Part shown: positions 25,639 to 35,664 of the stretch, piece by piece
Layout: the number at the start of each line of letters is the position of its first letter
Numbering within the stretch: the stretch's first letter is position 1
From: Comamonas aquatica NBRC 14918
GTDB taxonomy: Bacteria > Pseudomonadota > Gammaproteobacteria > Burkholderiales > Burkholderiaceae_C
Direction: 5' to 3'
Assembly: GCF_000739875.1 (NCBI RefSeq)
Contig: NZ_BBJR01000037.1
Span: 1 to 64,000, forward strand
DNA length: 64,000 nucleotides
Notes under the pieces: generated by a model
Databases searched by the model: none
What the model was told of the DNA's origin: nothing
What the model saw: only the letters and a program-made list of their open reading frames with translations
Program-made: the position numbers and the translations under genes

Positions 25639-26732
25639 GCGACCTCCTCGGCCGCGCGCCGGTCCTGGCGGTGGATGGCGCTGTACATGCCCAGGTACTC
25701 GCGCCAGGAGGGGGCGTACTCCAGCGCCAGTGCGGCGTCCAGACCCGGGGCGTGCTCGGCCGCCAGCTGGCGGGCCAAGGCGGCGGCGACGTCCGGGTCG
25801 TCCACATAGAAGGCCGCCACGCGGGACTGCATGCCCTCCATGCGCGTGAAGACCTGGATGCCGCGCTGCTGGCCCAGCAGGTGCGCATCCAGCGCGTCCT
25901 GGGCCGCCCGCGCGCAGTCCAGGCTCTCCTGGCTGTCCACCGGGAACCGCAGCGTCATCAGATAGCACAGGTCGGCCCGCGTGGCCAACACATGGGCGCT
26001 GTCGTGGAAGGTCAGCAGATCGGGGGCACCGTCCTCGTCGGCATCGCGGGGGCGGACTTCCAGTGAGATCCAGCGGTCCTGCTCCTCCTGCGGAAAGTCA
26101 TAGGTGCGTCCCAGGACCTCGCGCTGGAAGGCATCGAACACGGCGGGGAACTGCGACAGCGGGACTGCATCGGCCTCGGCGTCCCCAAATTCCACCGGCC
26201 CCACGCGCACGGCGAAATCCCATTCGCCCAGGGCATGGTCCAGCAGGATGAAGGCCATGTGCCGGGCCTGCTCCTGCAACTGCGGCGGCACGGCCTGGGC
26301 GAACGACAGCGCCAGCCCGATGATGCCGCCCGCGTCATAGTGGGCCACCAGCACATCGTCACAGGAGAGCTCGAAATCCTGCAGGCGCATGGCGAAGTTG
26401 CTGCCGGCGGCGCGGCTGCGGAACGCCTGCACGGCATAGCCCGCCAGCGGCGGGGCCTGGCGCACCACGGCCTGCGCCGCCTCAAAGTGTTCGATGTTGC
26501 CGTGGGCCGTGACCACCAGGCGGGCGCCGTCCTGGCCGGGCGTGCCTTCCAGCTCCAGCGACAGACCGGGGGCATGGCGCTGCAGCAGCGCGTTGGCTGC
26601 CTCGACGAAGGCCCGCCCGTCGAGCGCGGCCAGGGCCGTCAACTGGCCGGATAAATCATTCCAGAAGGCGGTCACCTGCGCGGCGCTCAAGGGCGCGGGG
26701 GGGTGGTCGTCTTCGGGCAGTTCTGCATGCAT
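25635..26732 (-). CDS. Conserved hypothetical protein, acidic, two-domain
   Basis: 365 residues, strongly acidic, no signal peptide or membrane segment. The N-terminal 200 residues (ELEGTPGQDGARLVVTAHGN onward) and the C-terminal part (TRADLCYLMTLRFP, MEGMQSRVAAFYVDD) look like two alpha/beta domains. The C-terminal part may be DUF695-like, but I am not sure. The ATG at 26732 is the first Met giving normal composition; the frame stays open further upstream by GC bias only. It overlaps the PNPOx-like gene by 4 bases. Function unknown. Confidence 0.7.
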   Translation of the reverse strand: MHAELPEDDHPPAPLSAAQVTAFWNDLSGQLTALAALDGRAFVEAANALLQRHAPGLSLELEGTPGQDGARLVVTAHGNIEHFEAAQAVVRQAPPLAGYAVQAFRSRAAGSNFAMRLQDFELSCDDVLVAHYDAGGIIGLALSFAQAVPPQLQEQARHMAFILLDHALGEWDFAVRVGPVEFGDAEADAVPLSQFPAVFDAFQREVLGRTYDFPQEEQDRWISLEVRPRDADEDGAPDLLTFHDSAHVLATRADLCYLMTLRFPVDSQESLDCARAAQDALDAHLLGQQRGIQVFTRMEGMQSRVAAFYVDDPDVAAALARQLAAEHAPGLDAALALEYAPSWREYLGMYSAIHRQDRRAAEEVA

Positions 26733-26742
26733 ACGGAAAACC

Positions 26743-26780
26743 CTGAAAAGGGCCGCGCCCCGCAAGGTGGGGGCGCGGCC
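26743..26780 (-). terminator. Rho-independent terminator after the thiolase gene
   Basis: 11-bp arms GGCCGCGCCCC and GGGGCGCGGCC are followed on the minus strand by CTTTTC and a little later GGGTTTTCC. Confidence 0.75.
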
Positions 26781-26860
26781 GGTGGCACATGGACCGACTG
26801 TAAGCCAAGCCCTGTGGCCCTGTGCCCAGCAGCGCCGGGGGACGGCGCCGCCGCGGTCGC

Positions 26861-28051
26861 TCAGACCAGTTCGATGGCCATGGCCGTGCCTTCGCCACCG
26901 CCAATGCACAACGTGGCCAGGCCGCGCTGCTTGCCATGACGCTGCAGGGCGTGGATCAGCGTCACCAGGATGCGCGCGCCGCTGGCGCCAATCGGGTGAC
27001 CCAGGGCACAGGCGCCGCCGTGGACGTTGACCTTGTCGTGGGGCACCTTCATCTCGGCCATCAGCGCCATGGGCACCACGGCAAAGGCTTCGTTGATTTC
27101 CCACAGGTCCACATCCTCGACCTTCCAGCCGGCCTTCTTCAGCGCTTTCTCGGTGGCTCCCACGGGGGCCGTGGTGAACCACTCGGGCGCCTGGGCGTGC
27201 GTGGCATGCGCCATGATGCGCGCCAGCGGCTTGCAGCCCAGTTGCTTGGCCGTGGACTCGCGCATCAGCACCATGGCGGCAGCGCCGTCGTTGATGCTGG
27301 AGCTGGAAGCGGCGGTGATGGTGCCGTCCTTCTTGAAAGCGGGCTTGAGGCTGCCGATCTTGTCCAGCTTGGCCTTGGCCGGGCCTTCGTCCACGCTGAT
27401 GGTCACATCGCCCTTGCGGGTCTTGACGGTGACGGGGGTGATCTCGGCATCGAAGGCACCGCTCTGGGCGGCTTGCTGCGCGCGCTGCACGCTGGCAATC
27501 GCAAACGCGTCCTGCGCTTCGCGCGTGAACTGGTACTTGGCGGCACAGTCCTCGCCGAAGGTGCCCATGGAGCGGCCGGCTTCGTAGGCATCTTCCAGGC
27601 CGTCCAGCATCATGTGGTCATAGACCTTGTCGTGGCCCATGCGGTAGCCGGCACGGCCCTTCTTCAGCAGGTAGGGCGCATTGGTCATGCTCTCCATGCC
27701 CCCGGCGATCATCACGTCACGGCTGCCGGCAATCAGCTGGTCGTGGGCCAGGATGGTGGCTTCCATGCCGGCGCCGCACATCTTGGACAGCGTCACGGCA
27801 CCGGTGCTTTGCGGCAGGCCGCCCTTGAAGCCAGCCTGGCGTGCCGGGGCCTGGCCCTGGCCGGCCATCAGGCAGTTGCCGAACAGCACTTCCTCGACCT
27901 GCTCGGGCTGGATGCCGGCGCGGGCCAAGGCGGCCGCGATGGCCTCACCGCCCAGGTCGTGGGCGGCCAGATCGGAAAAATCGCCCTGGAACGCGCCCAT
28001 GGGGGTGCGCGCAGCGCTGACGATGACGACGGGGTCTTGGTGTTGTGGCAT
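26861..28051 (-). CDS. Acetyl-CoA C-acetyltransferase (thiolase)
   Basis: 396 residues. The acyl-accepting Cys lies in LSKMCGAGMEA, the HEAFA-like block reads NEINEAFAVVP and the second Cys/His pair is in GGACALGHPIGASG. It makes or cleaves acetoacetyl-CoA or 3-ketoacyl-CoA. The start at 28051 has AAGGAG 6 bases before it. Its place behind liuR, ivd and aceK suggests a role in finishing leucine or fatty acid breakdown; PhaA or AtoB function cannot be told apart here. Confidence 0.94.
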   Translation of the reverse strand: MPQHQDPVVIVSAARTPMGAFQGDFSDLAAHDLGGEAIAAALARAGIQPEQVEEVLFGNCLMAGQGQAPARQAGFKGGLPQSTGAVTLSKMCGAGMEATILAHDQLIAGSRDVMIAGGMESMTNAPYLLKKGRAGYRMGHDKVYDHMMLDGLEDAYEAGRSMGTFGEDCAAKYQFTREAQDAFAIASVQRAQQAAQSGAFDAEITPVTVKTRKGDVTISVDEGPAKAKLDKIGSLKPAFKKDGTITAASSSSINDGAAAMVLMRESTAKQLGCKPLARIMAHATHAQAPEWFTTAPVGATEKALKKAGWKVEDVDLWEINEAFAVVPMALMAEMKVPHDKVNVHGGACALGHPIGASGARILVTLIHALQRHGKQRGLATLCIGGGEGTAMAIELV

Positions 28052-28090
28052 GGAAGTCTCCTTGTTGATGTCAGTTTGCAAGCCAAAGGT

Positions 28091-29899
28091 TCACGACGTC
28101 AGCGCCGGCGCATGCAGCTGGCGGCTGGGGTCGTACGGGAAAACGTCGTGCATGTGGCCCTGCTGGATGCGCGCCTGGTGCGCCTGCCAGAAGGCCGGCT
28201 CCAGCAGGTCGGCGTGGTGCTGCAGAAACACCTCGCGCACGGCAGGATGGCCCAGCAGGAACGGGCCGAAGGTCTCGGGGAACACATCGTGCGGACCGAC
28301 CCGCCACCAGATCTCCCCGCTCATTTCTTCCTCTTCGGTGCGTGCCGAGGGCACCGCCCGGAAGTGGCAGTCCGTCAGGTATTCGATCTCGTCGTAGTCA
28401 TAGAACACCACCTTGCCGCCGCGGGTGACGCCGAAGTTCTTCCACAGCATGTCGCCCGGAAAGATGTTGGCCGCCACCAGGTCCTTGATGGCATTGCCGT
28501 ACTCGATCACGCAGCGCTCCATGTTGGCGCGCGCACGGGGCTGCTCCAGCCCGGCATCGAAGCACTCCTGCAGGTACAGGTTCAGCGGCACCAGCCGGCG
28601 CTCGATGTAGAGGTGGCGGATGATGACTTCCTGCTGCCCGTCGCCATCGCTGTCGCTGACCTCGATCTGCTCGGGCGCATGGGCCAGCAGCTCGGCCAGC
28701 AGGGCATCGCTGAAGCGCTCGCGCGGGAAGGCTACCAGGCTGTACTCCATGGTGTCGGCCATGCGGCCCACCCGGTCGTGCTGTTTGACCAGCTGGTACT
28801 TGGCCTTGACCTGGGCGCGCGTGGTCTCCTTGGGCGCCGGGAAGCGGTCGCGGATCAGCTTGAACACGTAGGGAAAACTGGGCAGGTCGAACACCAGCAT
28901 CACCAGGCCCTTGATGCCCGGCGCGATGCGGAACTGGTCGCTGGAATGCTTGAGGTGGTGCAAGAATTCCCGGTAAAACAGGGTCTTGCCCTGTTTGGCC
29001 AAGCCCAGGGCGCTATAGATTTCGCCACGCGGCTTGCGCGGCATCAGGCCGTGCAGAAACTGCACGTAGGCGCTGGGCACGGCCATGTCGACCATGAAGT
29101 AGGCCCGCGCAAAGCTGAACAGCCCGTGCAGGTCATCCTCGCCGAACAAGGCCGCGTGCAGCACCAGTTGGCCCTGGGCGCCGTGCACGATGGGAATGGC
29201 CAGCGGCAGCTCGGTGTAGCCGGTGATGATCTTGCCCACCAGGTAGGCGCCCTTGTTGCGGTAGAACAGGCTGGACAGCACCTGGATCTGGAAGTTGGCC
29301 CGCAGTGTCAGGCCCGCCAAGCGCTCGCGCATGCGAGCGGCCAGCACGGCGATGTCGCGGGCAAGATCCTCGAACGGGGCTTGCAGCTGCAGCTGCTGCA
29401 CCAGGGCCTGCAGTGCCTGCGGCAAGGCGTCCAGCAATCCGGGGTAATAGGCACGGTACGTGGGCGCATCGTCCGGGTCCCGGCTCTCCAGGTACTCGGT
29501 GCTGACGGCCGGCCGCACGAAGATGAAATCGTTGTGGAAGTGGGTGCGGTGCAGGATCTTGGTGGTGACGGAGTTGAAGAAGGTCTCCGCCAGCTCCGGC
29601 TGCAGGTGCTCCACCATCAGGCCGATGTAGTGCAGCTTGACCTGCTGCCACACCGGCATGGGCAGCAGGCCGGCGTGGAACTCGGTCTCCAGCCGCTGCA
29701 CGCACTCGGTAACGCGCAGATCGTAGAACGCGATGCGCTCGCGTTGCGCGGTCTGCTGGCCGCTCCAGTCGGCCTGTTCGAAACGGCGCTTGGCGCGGGC
29801 CGATTCAGCCCGAAACAGGCGGTAATGGCGGTCAAAGCCATCCATCATCGCCTGGGCGATGCCAAAGGCCTGGGGAGCGTCCAGCTGCTGGGGAAACAT
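28091..29899 (-). CDS. aceK: Isocitrate dehydrogenase kinase/phosphatase
   Basis: 602 residues, full length. It switches isocitrate dehydrogenase on or off by phosphorylation and so directs isocitrate to the TCA cycle or glyoxylate bypass. Family blocks visible are [20 protein letters not shown] (nucleotide loop), [11 protein letters not shown], and the catalytic stretch [25 protein letters not shown]. It is in a row with thiolase (39 bp downstream); no aceA/aceB lie nearby. Confidence 0.97.
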   Translation of the reverse strand: MFPQQLDAPQAFGIAQAMMDGFDRHYRLFRAESARAKRRFEQADWSGQQTAQRERIAFYDLRVTECVQRLETEFHAGLLPMPVWQQVKLHYIGLMVEHLQPELAETFFNSVTTKILHRTHFHNDFIFVRPAVSTEYLESRDPDDAPTYRAYYPGLLDALPQALQALVQQLQLQAPFEDLARDIAVLAARMRERLAGLTLRANFQIQVLSSLFYRNKGAYLVGKIITGYTELPLAIPIVHGAQGQLVLHAALFGEDDLHGLFSFARAYFMVDMAVPSAYVQFLHGLMPRKPRGEIYSALGLAKQGKTLFYREFLHHLKHSSDQFRIAPGIKGLVMLVFDLPSFPYVFKLIRDRFPAPKETTRAQVKAKYQLVKQHDRVGRMADTMEYSLVAFPRERFSDALLAELLAHAPEQIEVSDSDGDGQQEVIIRHLYIERRLVPLNLYLQECFDAGLEQPRARANMERCVIEYGNAIKDLVAANIFPGDMLWKNFGVTRGGKVVFYDYDEIEYLTDCHFRAVPSARTEEEEMSGEIWWRVGPHDVFPETFGPFLLGHPAVREVFLQHHADLLEPAFWQAHQARIQQGHMHDVFPYDPSRQLHAPALTS

Positions 29900-29960
29900 G
29901 GCTCAACGCACGCTAATACGCCCCAGGCGCAGGGCCCGGGGCCGGCCACTTGCCCGCCGT

Positions 29961-30623
29961 TCAGTCACGCTGGCGCTCGGCCACCAGCTGCACAGCGCGC
30001 TGGTGGATTTCATGCAGGCCACCGACGCCGGGGACGGTCATCTCCAGGTTGGTGATGTGGCCGTTCTTCAGGCTGTAGCACCAGCCGTGCAGCGACACGC
30101 TCTGGCCGCGGGCCCAGGCGTCCTGCATCACGGTGCTCTGCGCCACGTTCATCACCTGCTCGATGGCGTTCAGCTCGCACAGCACGTCGTGGCGGTACTG
30201 CACGGGCGTGGCCTTGATCAGGTCATAGTGCTTGTCGCGCACGTCGCGCACATGGCGGGTCCAGTTGTCGGCCAGGCCCAGGCGGATGCCTTCCAGTGCC
30301 GCCAGCACGCCGCCACAGCCATAGTGGCCCACGACCATCAGGTGCTCGACCTTGAGGTGGTCGACCGAGTACTGGATGGTGGACAGGCAGTTCAGGTCGC
30401 TGGGCACCACCACGTTGGCCACGTTGCGGTGCACAAAGACTTCACCCGGCTCCAGCCCGGTAATCTGGTTGGCAGGCACGCGGCTGTCCGAGCAACCAAT
30501 CCACATGTACTTGGGTTTTTGCTGCGACATCAGCCCGGTGAAGAACCCGGGGCGGTCGCGCTCCATCTGGGCAGCCCATTCCTTGTTGTGCACAAACAGG
30601 TCATCGATGGAGGTAGTGGTCAT
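29961..30623 (-). CDS. can: Beta-carbonic anhydrase
   Basis: 220 residues. The zinc ligands are in CSDSRVPANQI (Cys, with the Asp-Arg dyad) and VVGHYGCGGVLAAL (His and Cys). It interconverts CO2 and bicarbonate in the cytosol. It lies between ivd and aceK, where it could supply bicarbonate for a biotin carboxylase in leucine breakdown; that carboxylase is not in the window. Confidence 0.95.
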   Translation of the reverse strand: MTTTSIDDLFVHNKEWAAQMERDRPGFFTGLMSQQKPKYMWIGCSDSRVPANQITGLEPGEVFVHRNVANVVVPSDLNCLSTIQYSVDHLKVEHLMVVGHYGCGGVLAALEGIRLGLADNWTRHVRDVRDKHYDLIKATPVQYRHDVLCELNAIEQVMNVAQSTVMQDAWARGQSVSLHGWCYSLKNGHITNLEMTVPGVGGLHEIHQRAVQLVAERQRD

Positions 30624-30678
30624 GTGGCCTTCCTTTTCTAGGTTGCGTGAAACATGCGCAGGCGCGCCATCCGTTCCG

Positions 30679-31860
30679 TCAGCAGGTCTCCGCGAACAGT
30701 TCGCGGCCGATCAGCATGCGGCGGATTTCGCTGGTGCCGGCGCCAATTTCGTAGAGTTTCGCATCCCGCCACAGACGGCCCAGCGGGTACTCGTTGATAT
30801 ACCCATTGCCACCATAGATTTGCACGCCTTCGCCGGCCATCCAGGTGGCCTTCTCGGCGCACCACAGGATCACGCTGGCGCAGTCCTTGCGCACCTGGCG
30901 CACGTGGTCGGTGCCCAGCATGTCCAGGTTCTTGGCCACGGTATAGGCGAAGGAACGACCCGCCTGCAGCACGGTGTACATGTCGGCCACCTTGCCCTGG
31001 ATGAGCTGGAACTCGCCAATGCTCTGGCCGAACTGCTTGCGGTCGTGGATGTAGGGCACGACGTTGTCCATCACGCTCTGCATGATGCCCAGCGGGCCAC
31101 CGGTCAGCACGGCGCGCTCGTAGTCCAGGCCGCTCATCAGCACCTTGGCGCCACCGTTGACCTGGCCCAGCACGTTCTCAGCGGGCACTTCCACGTTCTG
31201 GAACACCAGCTCGCCGGTGTGACTGCCGCGCATGCCCAGCTTGTCCAGCTTCTGTGCGATTGAGAAACCGGGCATGCCCTTCTCGATCAGGAACGCCGTC
31301 ACACCGCGCGCGCCCAGCTCGGCTTCGCTCTTGGCGTAGACCACCAGGGTGTCGGCATCGGGGCCGTTGGTGATCCACATCTTGTTGCCGTTGAGCAGGT
31401 AGTAGCCGCCCTTGTCCTCGGCCTTGAGCTTCATGCTGATTACGTCGGAGCCCGCGCCCGGCTCGCTCATGGCCAGCGCGCCCACATGCTCGCCGCTGAT
31501 CAGCTTGGGCAGGTACTTGGCCTTCTGCGCGGCGTTGCCGTTGCGGTTGATCTGGTTCACGCACAGGTTGCTGTGCGCACCATACGACAGACCCACCGAG
31601 GCGCTGGCGCGCGAGATTTCCTCCATGGCCACCATGTGCGCCAGATAGCCCATGTCGGCACCACCGTACTGCTCGGGCACGGTGATGCCCAGCACGCCCA
31701 GCTCGCCAAACTTGCGCCACAGGTCCATGGGGAACTGGTCGCTGCGATCGATCTCGGCGGCACGCGGGGCGATCTCGATTTGCGCGAACTCGCGCACCGC
31801 GTCGCGCAGCGCATTAATGTCTTCACCCAGCTGGAAGTTCAGTCCTGGCAGTTGGCTCAT
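30679..31860 (-). CDS. liuA: Isovaleryl-CoA dehydrogenase
   Basis: 393 residues. In isovaleryl-CoA dehydrogenases the catalytic Glu is on helix G and not near the C-terminus. Here that Glu is in [17 protein letters not shown] and the usual late position reads [12 protein letters not shown] with Gly, as expected for IVD. It oxidises isovaleryl-CoA to 3-methylcrotonyl-CoA. It follows a thioesterase gene (56 bp) and the LiuR-like regulator. Confidence 0.94.
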   Translation of the reverse strand: MSQLPGLNFQLGEDINALRDAVREFAQIEIAPRAAEIDRSDQFPMDLWRKFGELGVLGITVPEQYGGADMGYLAHMVAMEEISRASASVGLSYGAHSNLCVNQINRNGNAAQKAKYLPKLISGEHVGALAMSEPGAGSDVISMKLKAEDKGGYYLLNGNKMWITNGPDADTLVVYAKSEAELGARGVTAFLIEKGMPGFSIAQKLDKLGMRGSHTGELVFQNVEVPAENVLGQVNGGAKVLMSGLDYERAVLTGGPLGIMQSVMDNVVPYIHDRKQFGQSIGEFQLIQGKVADMYTVLQAGRSFAYTVAKNLDMLGTDHVRQVRKDCASVILWCAEKATWMAGEGVQIYGGNGYINEYPLGRLWRDAKLYEIGAGTSEIRRMLIGRELFAETC

Positions 31861-31916
31861 GGTGGTGTCTCCTTGTGTGTATCGGTGTCTGTGCCGGGGC
31901 TGGCGATCGGTGCCGC

Positions 31917-32360
31917 CTATTTGCCCGCAATCCCTGGGCGCCCCTGCACCGCCATCAGCGTGCAGTGCATGGTGGCGCAGAGTTTTTCCTGTCCGCCGTC
32001 GAGGGCAAAGGCCCGGCCTTCGGCCAGGACGATGGTGCGCCCGGGCTTGAGCACCCGGCCTTCGCAGCGAAAGCGCTGCCCCTTGGCGGGCGCCAGCAGG
32101 TTGATCTTGAATTCGATGGTCAGCACCCCGGCGTCTTCCGGCATCAGGCTGAAGCCGGCATAGCCGCAGGCGGAATCCAACGCAGCCGACAACATGCCGG
32201 CGTGGATGAAGCCGTGCTGCTGCGTCAGGCCCGGGGCCCAGTCAAAGCTGATGTCCACCGCGCCCGGCGCCAGGTGGGTGAGTTGCGCCCCCAGCGTGCT
32301 CATGGCGCCCTGCAGTGCAAAGCTGTCCCGCACACGCTGCAGGCTGTCGGTCTGGGCCAT
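31917..32360 (-). CDS. PaaI-family acyl-CoA thioesterase (hotdog fold)
   Basis: 147 residues. The hotdog core shows [19 protein letters not shown], with the catalytic acidic residue in the long helix, and a C-terminal beta strand pair ([23 protein letters not shown]). It probably hydrolyses aromatic or short acyl-CoA thioesters. It is the first gene downstream of an ACGT palindrome at 32396-32411, so likely part of the LiuR regulon with ivd. Confidence 0.88.
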   Translation of the reverse strand: MAQTDSLQRVRDSFALQGAMSTLGAQLTHLAPGAVDISFDWAPGLTQQHGFIHAGMLSAALDSACGYAGFSLMPEDAGVLTIEFKINLLAPAKGQRFRCEGRVLKPGRTIVLAEGRAFALDGGQEKLCATMHCTLMAVQGRPGIAGK

Positions 32361-32395
32361 GTTGTCTCCTTGGCTGTGCGGAATTTTCCATTCCT

Positions 32396-32411
32396 TTTAC
32401 GTTAACGTCAA
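32396..32411. promoter_or_regulatory. LiuR-type operator upstream of the thioesterase-ivd operon
   Basis: TTTACGTTAACGTCAA is a near-perfect 16-bp dyad (7 of 8 positions). It lies 36-51 bp upstream of the thioesterase ATG and touches the liuR stop codon. It matches the site at 32843-32858 in length, centre and ACGT half-sites. Confidence 0.7.
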
Positions 32412-32831
32412 TTATGACGTCTTGGCCTTGGGCAGCTTGCGCAACAGCGACTTGGCCTCTTTTTCCTGGGCGCAGACTTCGTCCAGCGTGGCCTGCAGGT
32501 CTTCCATGCGCGCCTCCAGCTGTCGGCGGTGGTTGCCCAGCACTTCCAGAAAGCGCTCTAGTTGCACATGGGTGTCGCGCGGACTGTCGTACAGATCGAT
32601 GATTTCCTTGGCCTCCACCAGCGACAGCCCGAGGCGCTTGCCACGCAGGATCAGGCGCAGGCGCGTGCGGTCGCGCGGGCTGTAGACGCGGGTGCGCCCG
32701 CCCGAACCCTGGCGCGTGGGCTGCAACAGCCCCATGTCTTCGTAGAAGCGGATGGCGCGGGTGGTCAGGTCGAATTCCTGCGCCAGATCGCTGATGGAAT
32801 AGGCCACAGGGGCCTGGGTGGTCTTGCTCAT
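32412..32831 (-). CDS. liuR: MerR-family regulator, LiuR-like
   Basis: 139 residues from the ATG at 32831 (an ATG at 32840 is also in frame). The N-terminal MerR HTH (YSISDLAQEFDLTTRAIRFYEDMGLL) is followed by the wing (RTRVYSPRDRTRL) and a C-terminal coiled coil. Few Cys are present, so it is not a metal sensor of the CueR type. Its closest type by context is LiuR, which controls branched-chain amino acid and fatty acid breakdown. Two matching palindromes flank the gene, one ahead of its own start and one ahead of the next operon. Confidence 0.88.
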   Translation of the reverse strand: MSKTTQAPVAYSISDLAQEFDLTTRAIRFYEDMGLLQPTRQGSGGRTRVYSPRDRTRLRLILRGKRLGLSLVEAKEIIDLYDSPRDTHVQLERFLEVLGNHRRQLEARMEDLQATLDEVCAQEKEAKSLLRKLPKAKTS

Positions 32832-32842
32832 GGCCTGCATTA

Positions 32843-32858
32843 TTGACGTGCACGTCAA
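32843..32858. promoter_or_regulatory. LiuR-type operator upstream of liuR
   Basis: TTGACGTGCACGTCAA is a perfect 16-bp palindrome, 12 bp upstream of the liuR start codon and between liuR and the divergent YchJ-like gene. Autoregulation is likely. Confidence 0.75.
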
Positions 32859-32955
32859 CGTCAGACACAACCATGCCCTGCGTACGCGGGGTTTTTGGCC
32901 GAAAATCACGGCCTTGCCGCCCGTGCGGCGCCTGCCCGAACCCTCGCCGTTGCCC

Positions 32956-33366
32956 ATGCCCCTGTCGCCCCACGCCGCCTGTCCCTGTGGACGCACCACC
33001 GCCCAAGGTCTGCCCGTGGCCTATGCCGATTGCTGCGCCCGCTTTGTGGAACACTTCGACACGGCCCCGGCCCCCGATGCCGAGCACCTGATGCGCTCAC
33101 GCTACAGCGCCTTCGTGACCGAAAACGCGCCCTACCTGCTGGCCACCTGGCACCCCAGCCAGCGCCCCGCGACGCTGGACTTCGAGGCTGGAGCCAAATG
33201 GCTGGGCCTGCAGGTCAAGGCCTTTCAGCCGACGGGCGCGGCCACGGCCGAGGTCGAGTTTGTCGCGCGCTTTCGCGTCGGCGGGCGGGCCGTGCGGCTG
33301 CACGAGCGCAGCCGCTTCGTCTGCGAAGACGGCCGCTGGTTCTATGTGGACGGCGACCAGTTCTGA
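32956..33366 (+). CDS. YchJ-like protein (UPF0225, SEC-C motif)
   Basis: 136 residues. An N-terminal zinc-type Cys set reads CPCGRTT then YADCCARF, followed by RSRYSAFVTENAPYLLATWHP, the conserved core of the YchJ/UPF0225 family. The C-terminal half is an NTF2-like fold (VEFVARFRVGG, ERSRFVCEDGRWFYVDGD). Function unknown. The ATG at 32956 is the last Met before the Cys motif; an earlier start would run through the liuR operator region. Confidence 0.85.
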   Translation: MPLSPHAACPCGRTTAQGLPVAYADCCARFVEHFDTAPAPDAEHLMRSRYSAFVTENAPYLLATWHPSQRPATLDFEAGAKWLGLQVKAFQPTGAATAEVEFVARFRVGGRAVRLHERSRFVCEDGRWFYVDGDQF

Positions 33367-33390
33367 TGCAAACCCCAGCCTTTTACCCTT

Positions 33391-33431
33391 TGCACGCAGG
33401 TGCTGCCTGCGCTGACAGCCATGTCTTTTGA
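33391..33431. repeat. Half copy of the dispersed repeat over the start of the HAD gene
   Basis: CCTGCGCTGACAGCCATG (33406-33423) matches the right arm of the copy at 24281 at most positions, including the following CTTTT. The ATG of the HAD gene is inside it. No clear left arm is present. Confidence 0.5.
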
Positions 33432-34113
33432 AGCCATCTTGTTCGACTGCGACGGCGTCCTGGTCGACAGCGAACTCATCACCAACCGCGTGCTGCACGC
33501 CATGCTCAACGAATCGGGCTGGACGCTGTCCGAGGACGACTGCATGCGCATCTTCATCGGCAAGACGGTGCGCAGCGAGACCGCCCGCATCGAGGCCGAA
33601 ACCGGCAAGCCCCTGACCGACGCCTGGATGGCCGCGTTCTATGAACGCCGCAACCAGCGCCTGCGCGCCGAACTGGTGGCCATCGACGGCGCCGTGGACG
33701 CCGTGCGCGGCGTGCACGCCCAGCTGCAGGGCCGCATCGCCGTGGCCAGCGGCGCGGACAAGCCCAAGGTGCTGATGCAGCTCGACAAGGTCGGCCTGCT
33801 GCCCTACTTCGGCGGCCACGTCTTCAGCGGCCACGACCTGCCACGCACCAAGCCCTGGCCCGATGTCTACCTGGCCGCCGCAGCCGCCGTGGGCGTGCCC
33901 CCCGAGCGCTGCCTGGTGATCGAGGATTCCGTGCCCGGCCTGACGGCGGGCGTGCGCGCCGGCGCCACGGTCTGGGGCTACTGCCCGCGGGTCAACGCCC
34001 ACACCACGCCCGAGGCGTTGCTGGCTGCCGGTGCCGTGCGGGTGTTCGACCACATGGCCGACCTGCCCGCCTTGCTGGCCCAGGCGCTGGCGGCCGCACA
34101 GGCACCGCAATAA
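33421..34113 (+). CDS. HAD superfamily phosphatase, beta-phosphoglucomutase-like
   Basis: 230 residues. Motif I is FDCDGVLVDSE, motif II IAVASGA, motif III TKPWPDVY and motif IV VIEDSVPGLTAG. The helical cap between motifs I and II is of the subfamily IA type. Such proteins dephosphorylate sugar phosphates or phosphoglycolate; the substrate is not readable from sequence. The start codon falls in a dispersed-repeat arm. Confidence 0.9.
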   Translation: MSFEAILFDCDGVLVDSELITNRVLHAMLNESGWTLSEDDCMRIFIGKTVRSETARIEAETGKPLTDAWMAAFYERRNQRLRAELVAIDGAVDAVRGVHAQLQGRIAVASGADKPKVLMQLDKVGLLPYFGGHVFSGHDLPRTKPWPDVYLAAAAAVGVPPERCLVIEDSVPGLTAGVRAGATVWGYCPRVNAHTTPEALLAAGAVRVFDHMADLPALLAQALAAAQAPQ

Positions 34114-34488
34114 CAAGAGCAGGCTGCGCACGCTGAATCAGCATTTCGCAGTCATTTACCATCGGAACACCGATACAGCCAGCGCCATGCGCTCACCTTT
34201 TCATGCTATGCCCTCATGCCACAGGGGCGGCTTTGCGGGTTTGCCCTGCAGAGCACAGGGCTGAAATATAGAATCTGCGCCAGATCAAGGTTTTGCCGGA
34301 TTGGCGTACCCCGGGGGGCATGCAAATCTGTGCCCCATGCTGGCAGACCGATCGCCCCCGGCCCCGCCCTGGCGACACGGCCTGGGCCCCTGGCCCCACG
34401 GCGATGCGCCGTCTGCCCGCCCTGTGGATGCGGGTCTGTGCCAATCTTCGTCGGACATGTTTCAGCCAATGCTTGTTGAGGAGTGCTG
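34114..34488. other. 375-bp gap upstream of ctaA
   Basis: I see no coding signal I trust. The stretch should hold the ctaA-ctaB promoter. A TATAGA hexamer occurs at about 34268 but lacks a well-spaced -35 box. No FNR-type dyad was found. The end of the gap has a GAGGAG ribosome site for ctaA. Confidence 0.4.
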
Positions 34489-35664
34489 ATGGGCGAACAG
34501 CCTCTTTACGATTTAGCGCCGCTGCTTGAACTCATGGCCCTGGGCGCCGTCATCGCCCTGGCCCCGCTGCTGTGGGTCTGGCACCGCAACCGCGGCGCCG
34601 GCCCTGCCCGCCGCCTGCAGGCCCTGGGCCTGCTGACCCTGTTCCTGACCTTCGACCTGGTGCTGTTCGGCGCCTTCACGCGACTGACCGATTCCGGCCT
34701 GGGCTGCCCCGACTGGCCGGGTTGCTACGGCAACACCAGCCCCCTGGGCGCGCACGCCGAGATCACCGCCGCCCAGACCGACATGCCCACCGGGCCGGTG
34801 ACCTTCAGCAAGGCCTGGATCGAGATGATCCACCGCTACCTGGCCACCACCGTGGGCGTGCTCATCATCGCCCTGGTGCTGCTGGCCTGGCGCGAGCACC
34901 GCAAGGCCCCGCTGCACGGCCCGCGCCACCCCTGGTGGGCGACGGCCACGCTGGTGTGGGTGCTGATCCAGGGCGCCTTCGGCGCGCTGACGGTGACCAT
35001 GAAGCTGTTCCCGGCCATCGTCACCTTGCACCTGCTGGGCGGCCTGCTGCTGCTGGTGCTGCTGTGCGTGCAGGCCGTGGGCCACCAGCAGGCCGTGCTG
35101 CGCCAGCCCCCCGCCCCTATTCCGGGCACGCTGCGCGCGGCGCTGTGGGCCTGTCTGGCGCTGCTGTTCGCCCAGGTGGCCCTGGGCGGCTGGGTCAGCA
35201 CCAACTACGCCGTGCTGGCCTGCTCCACCTTCCCGGACTGCAACGGCCAGTGGTGGCCGACGATGGATTTTGCCCAGGCGTTCGAGATCTGGCGCCCGCT
35301 GGGCCTGCTGTCCGACGGCAGCCACATCAGTTTCGCGGCGCTGACCGCCATCCACTACGTCCACCGTCTGGCAGCCTATGGGGTGATCGCGGCCGTGGTC
35401 GCCGTGGCCCTGGCGATGCGCAGGCAGCCGGCCCTGGCCGGCCAGGGCCGCTGGCTGCTGGGCCTGATCGGCCTGCAATTTCTGACGGGCCTGTCCAACG
35501 TGGTGCTGGACTGGCCCCTGGTGGCCGCCGTGCTGCACACCGGCGGCGCGGCCGCCTTGGTCACGGTGATGACCTGGGCCCTGGCCGCCACCCGCACCCA
35601 CAGCGCACCCGCGCTGCAAGACGATACACAGGCGCCCCACGGCGCACGGAGAGTTGTGGCATGA
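34489..35664 (+). CDS. ctaA: Haem A synthase (COX15/CtaA family)
   Basis: 391 residues with about eight membrane helices. Haem-ligand histidines lie in [22 protein letters not shown] and [11 protein letters not shown], and the paired Cys loop CPDWPGCYG is present near residue 80. It oxidises haem O to haem A. The ATG at 34489 follows GAGGAG. The stop overlaps the ctaB start by 4 bases (ATGA). Its presence next to a quinol oxidase operon suggests that oxidase may use haem A. Confidence 0.95.
   Translation: MGEQPLYDLAPLLELMALGAVIALAPLLWVWHRNRGAGPARRLQALGLLTLFLTFDLVLFGAFTRLTDSGLGCPDWPGCYGNTSPLGAHAEITAAQTDMPTGPVTFSKAWIEMIHRYLATTVGVLIIALVLLAWREHRKAPLHGPRHPWWATATLVWVLIQGAFGALTVTMKLFPAIVTLHLLGGLLLLVLLCVQAVGHQQAVLRQPPAPIPGTLRAALWACLALLFAQVALGGWVSTNYAVLACSTFPDCNGQWWPTMDFAQAFEIWRPLGLLSDGSHISFAALTAIHYVHRLAAYGVIAAVVAVALAMRRQPALAGQGRWLLGLIGLQFLTGLSNVVLDWPLVAAVLHTGGAAALVTVMTWALAATRTHSAPALQDDTQAPHGARRVVA

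Noticed and set aside
26822-30055. Very long plus-strand open frame (over 1000 codons) across thiolase and aceK
   Set aside because: It is antisense to two clearly recognised genes, is rich in His/Gln/Gly from reverse-complement bias of a GC-rich genome, and shows no family motif.
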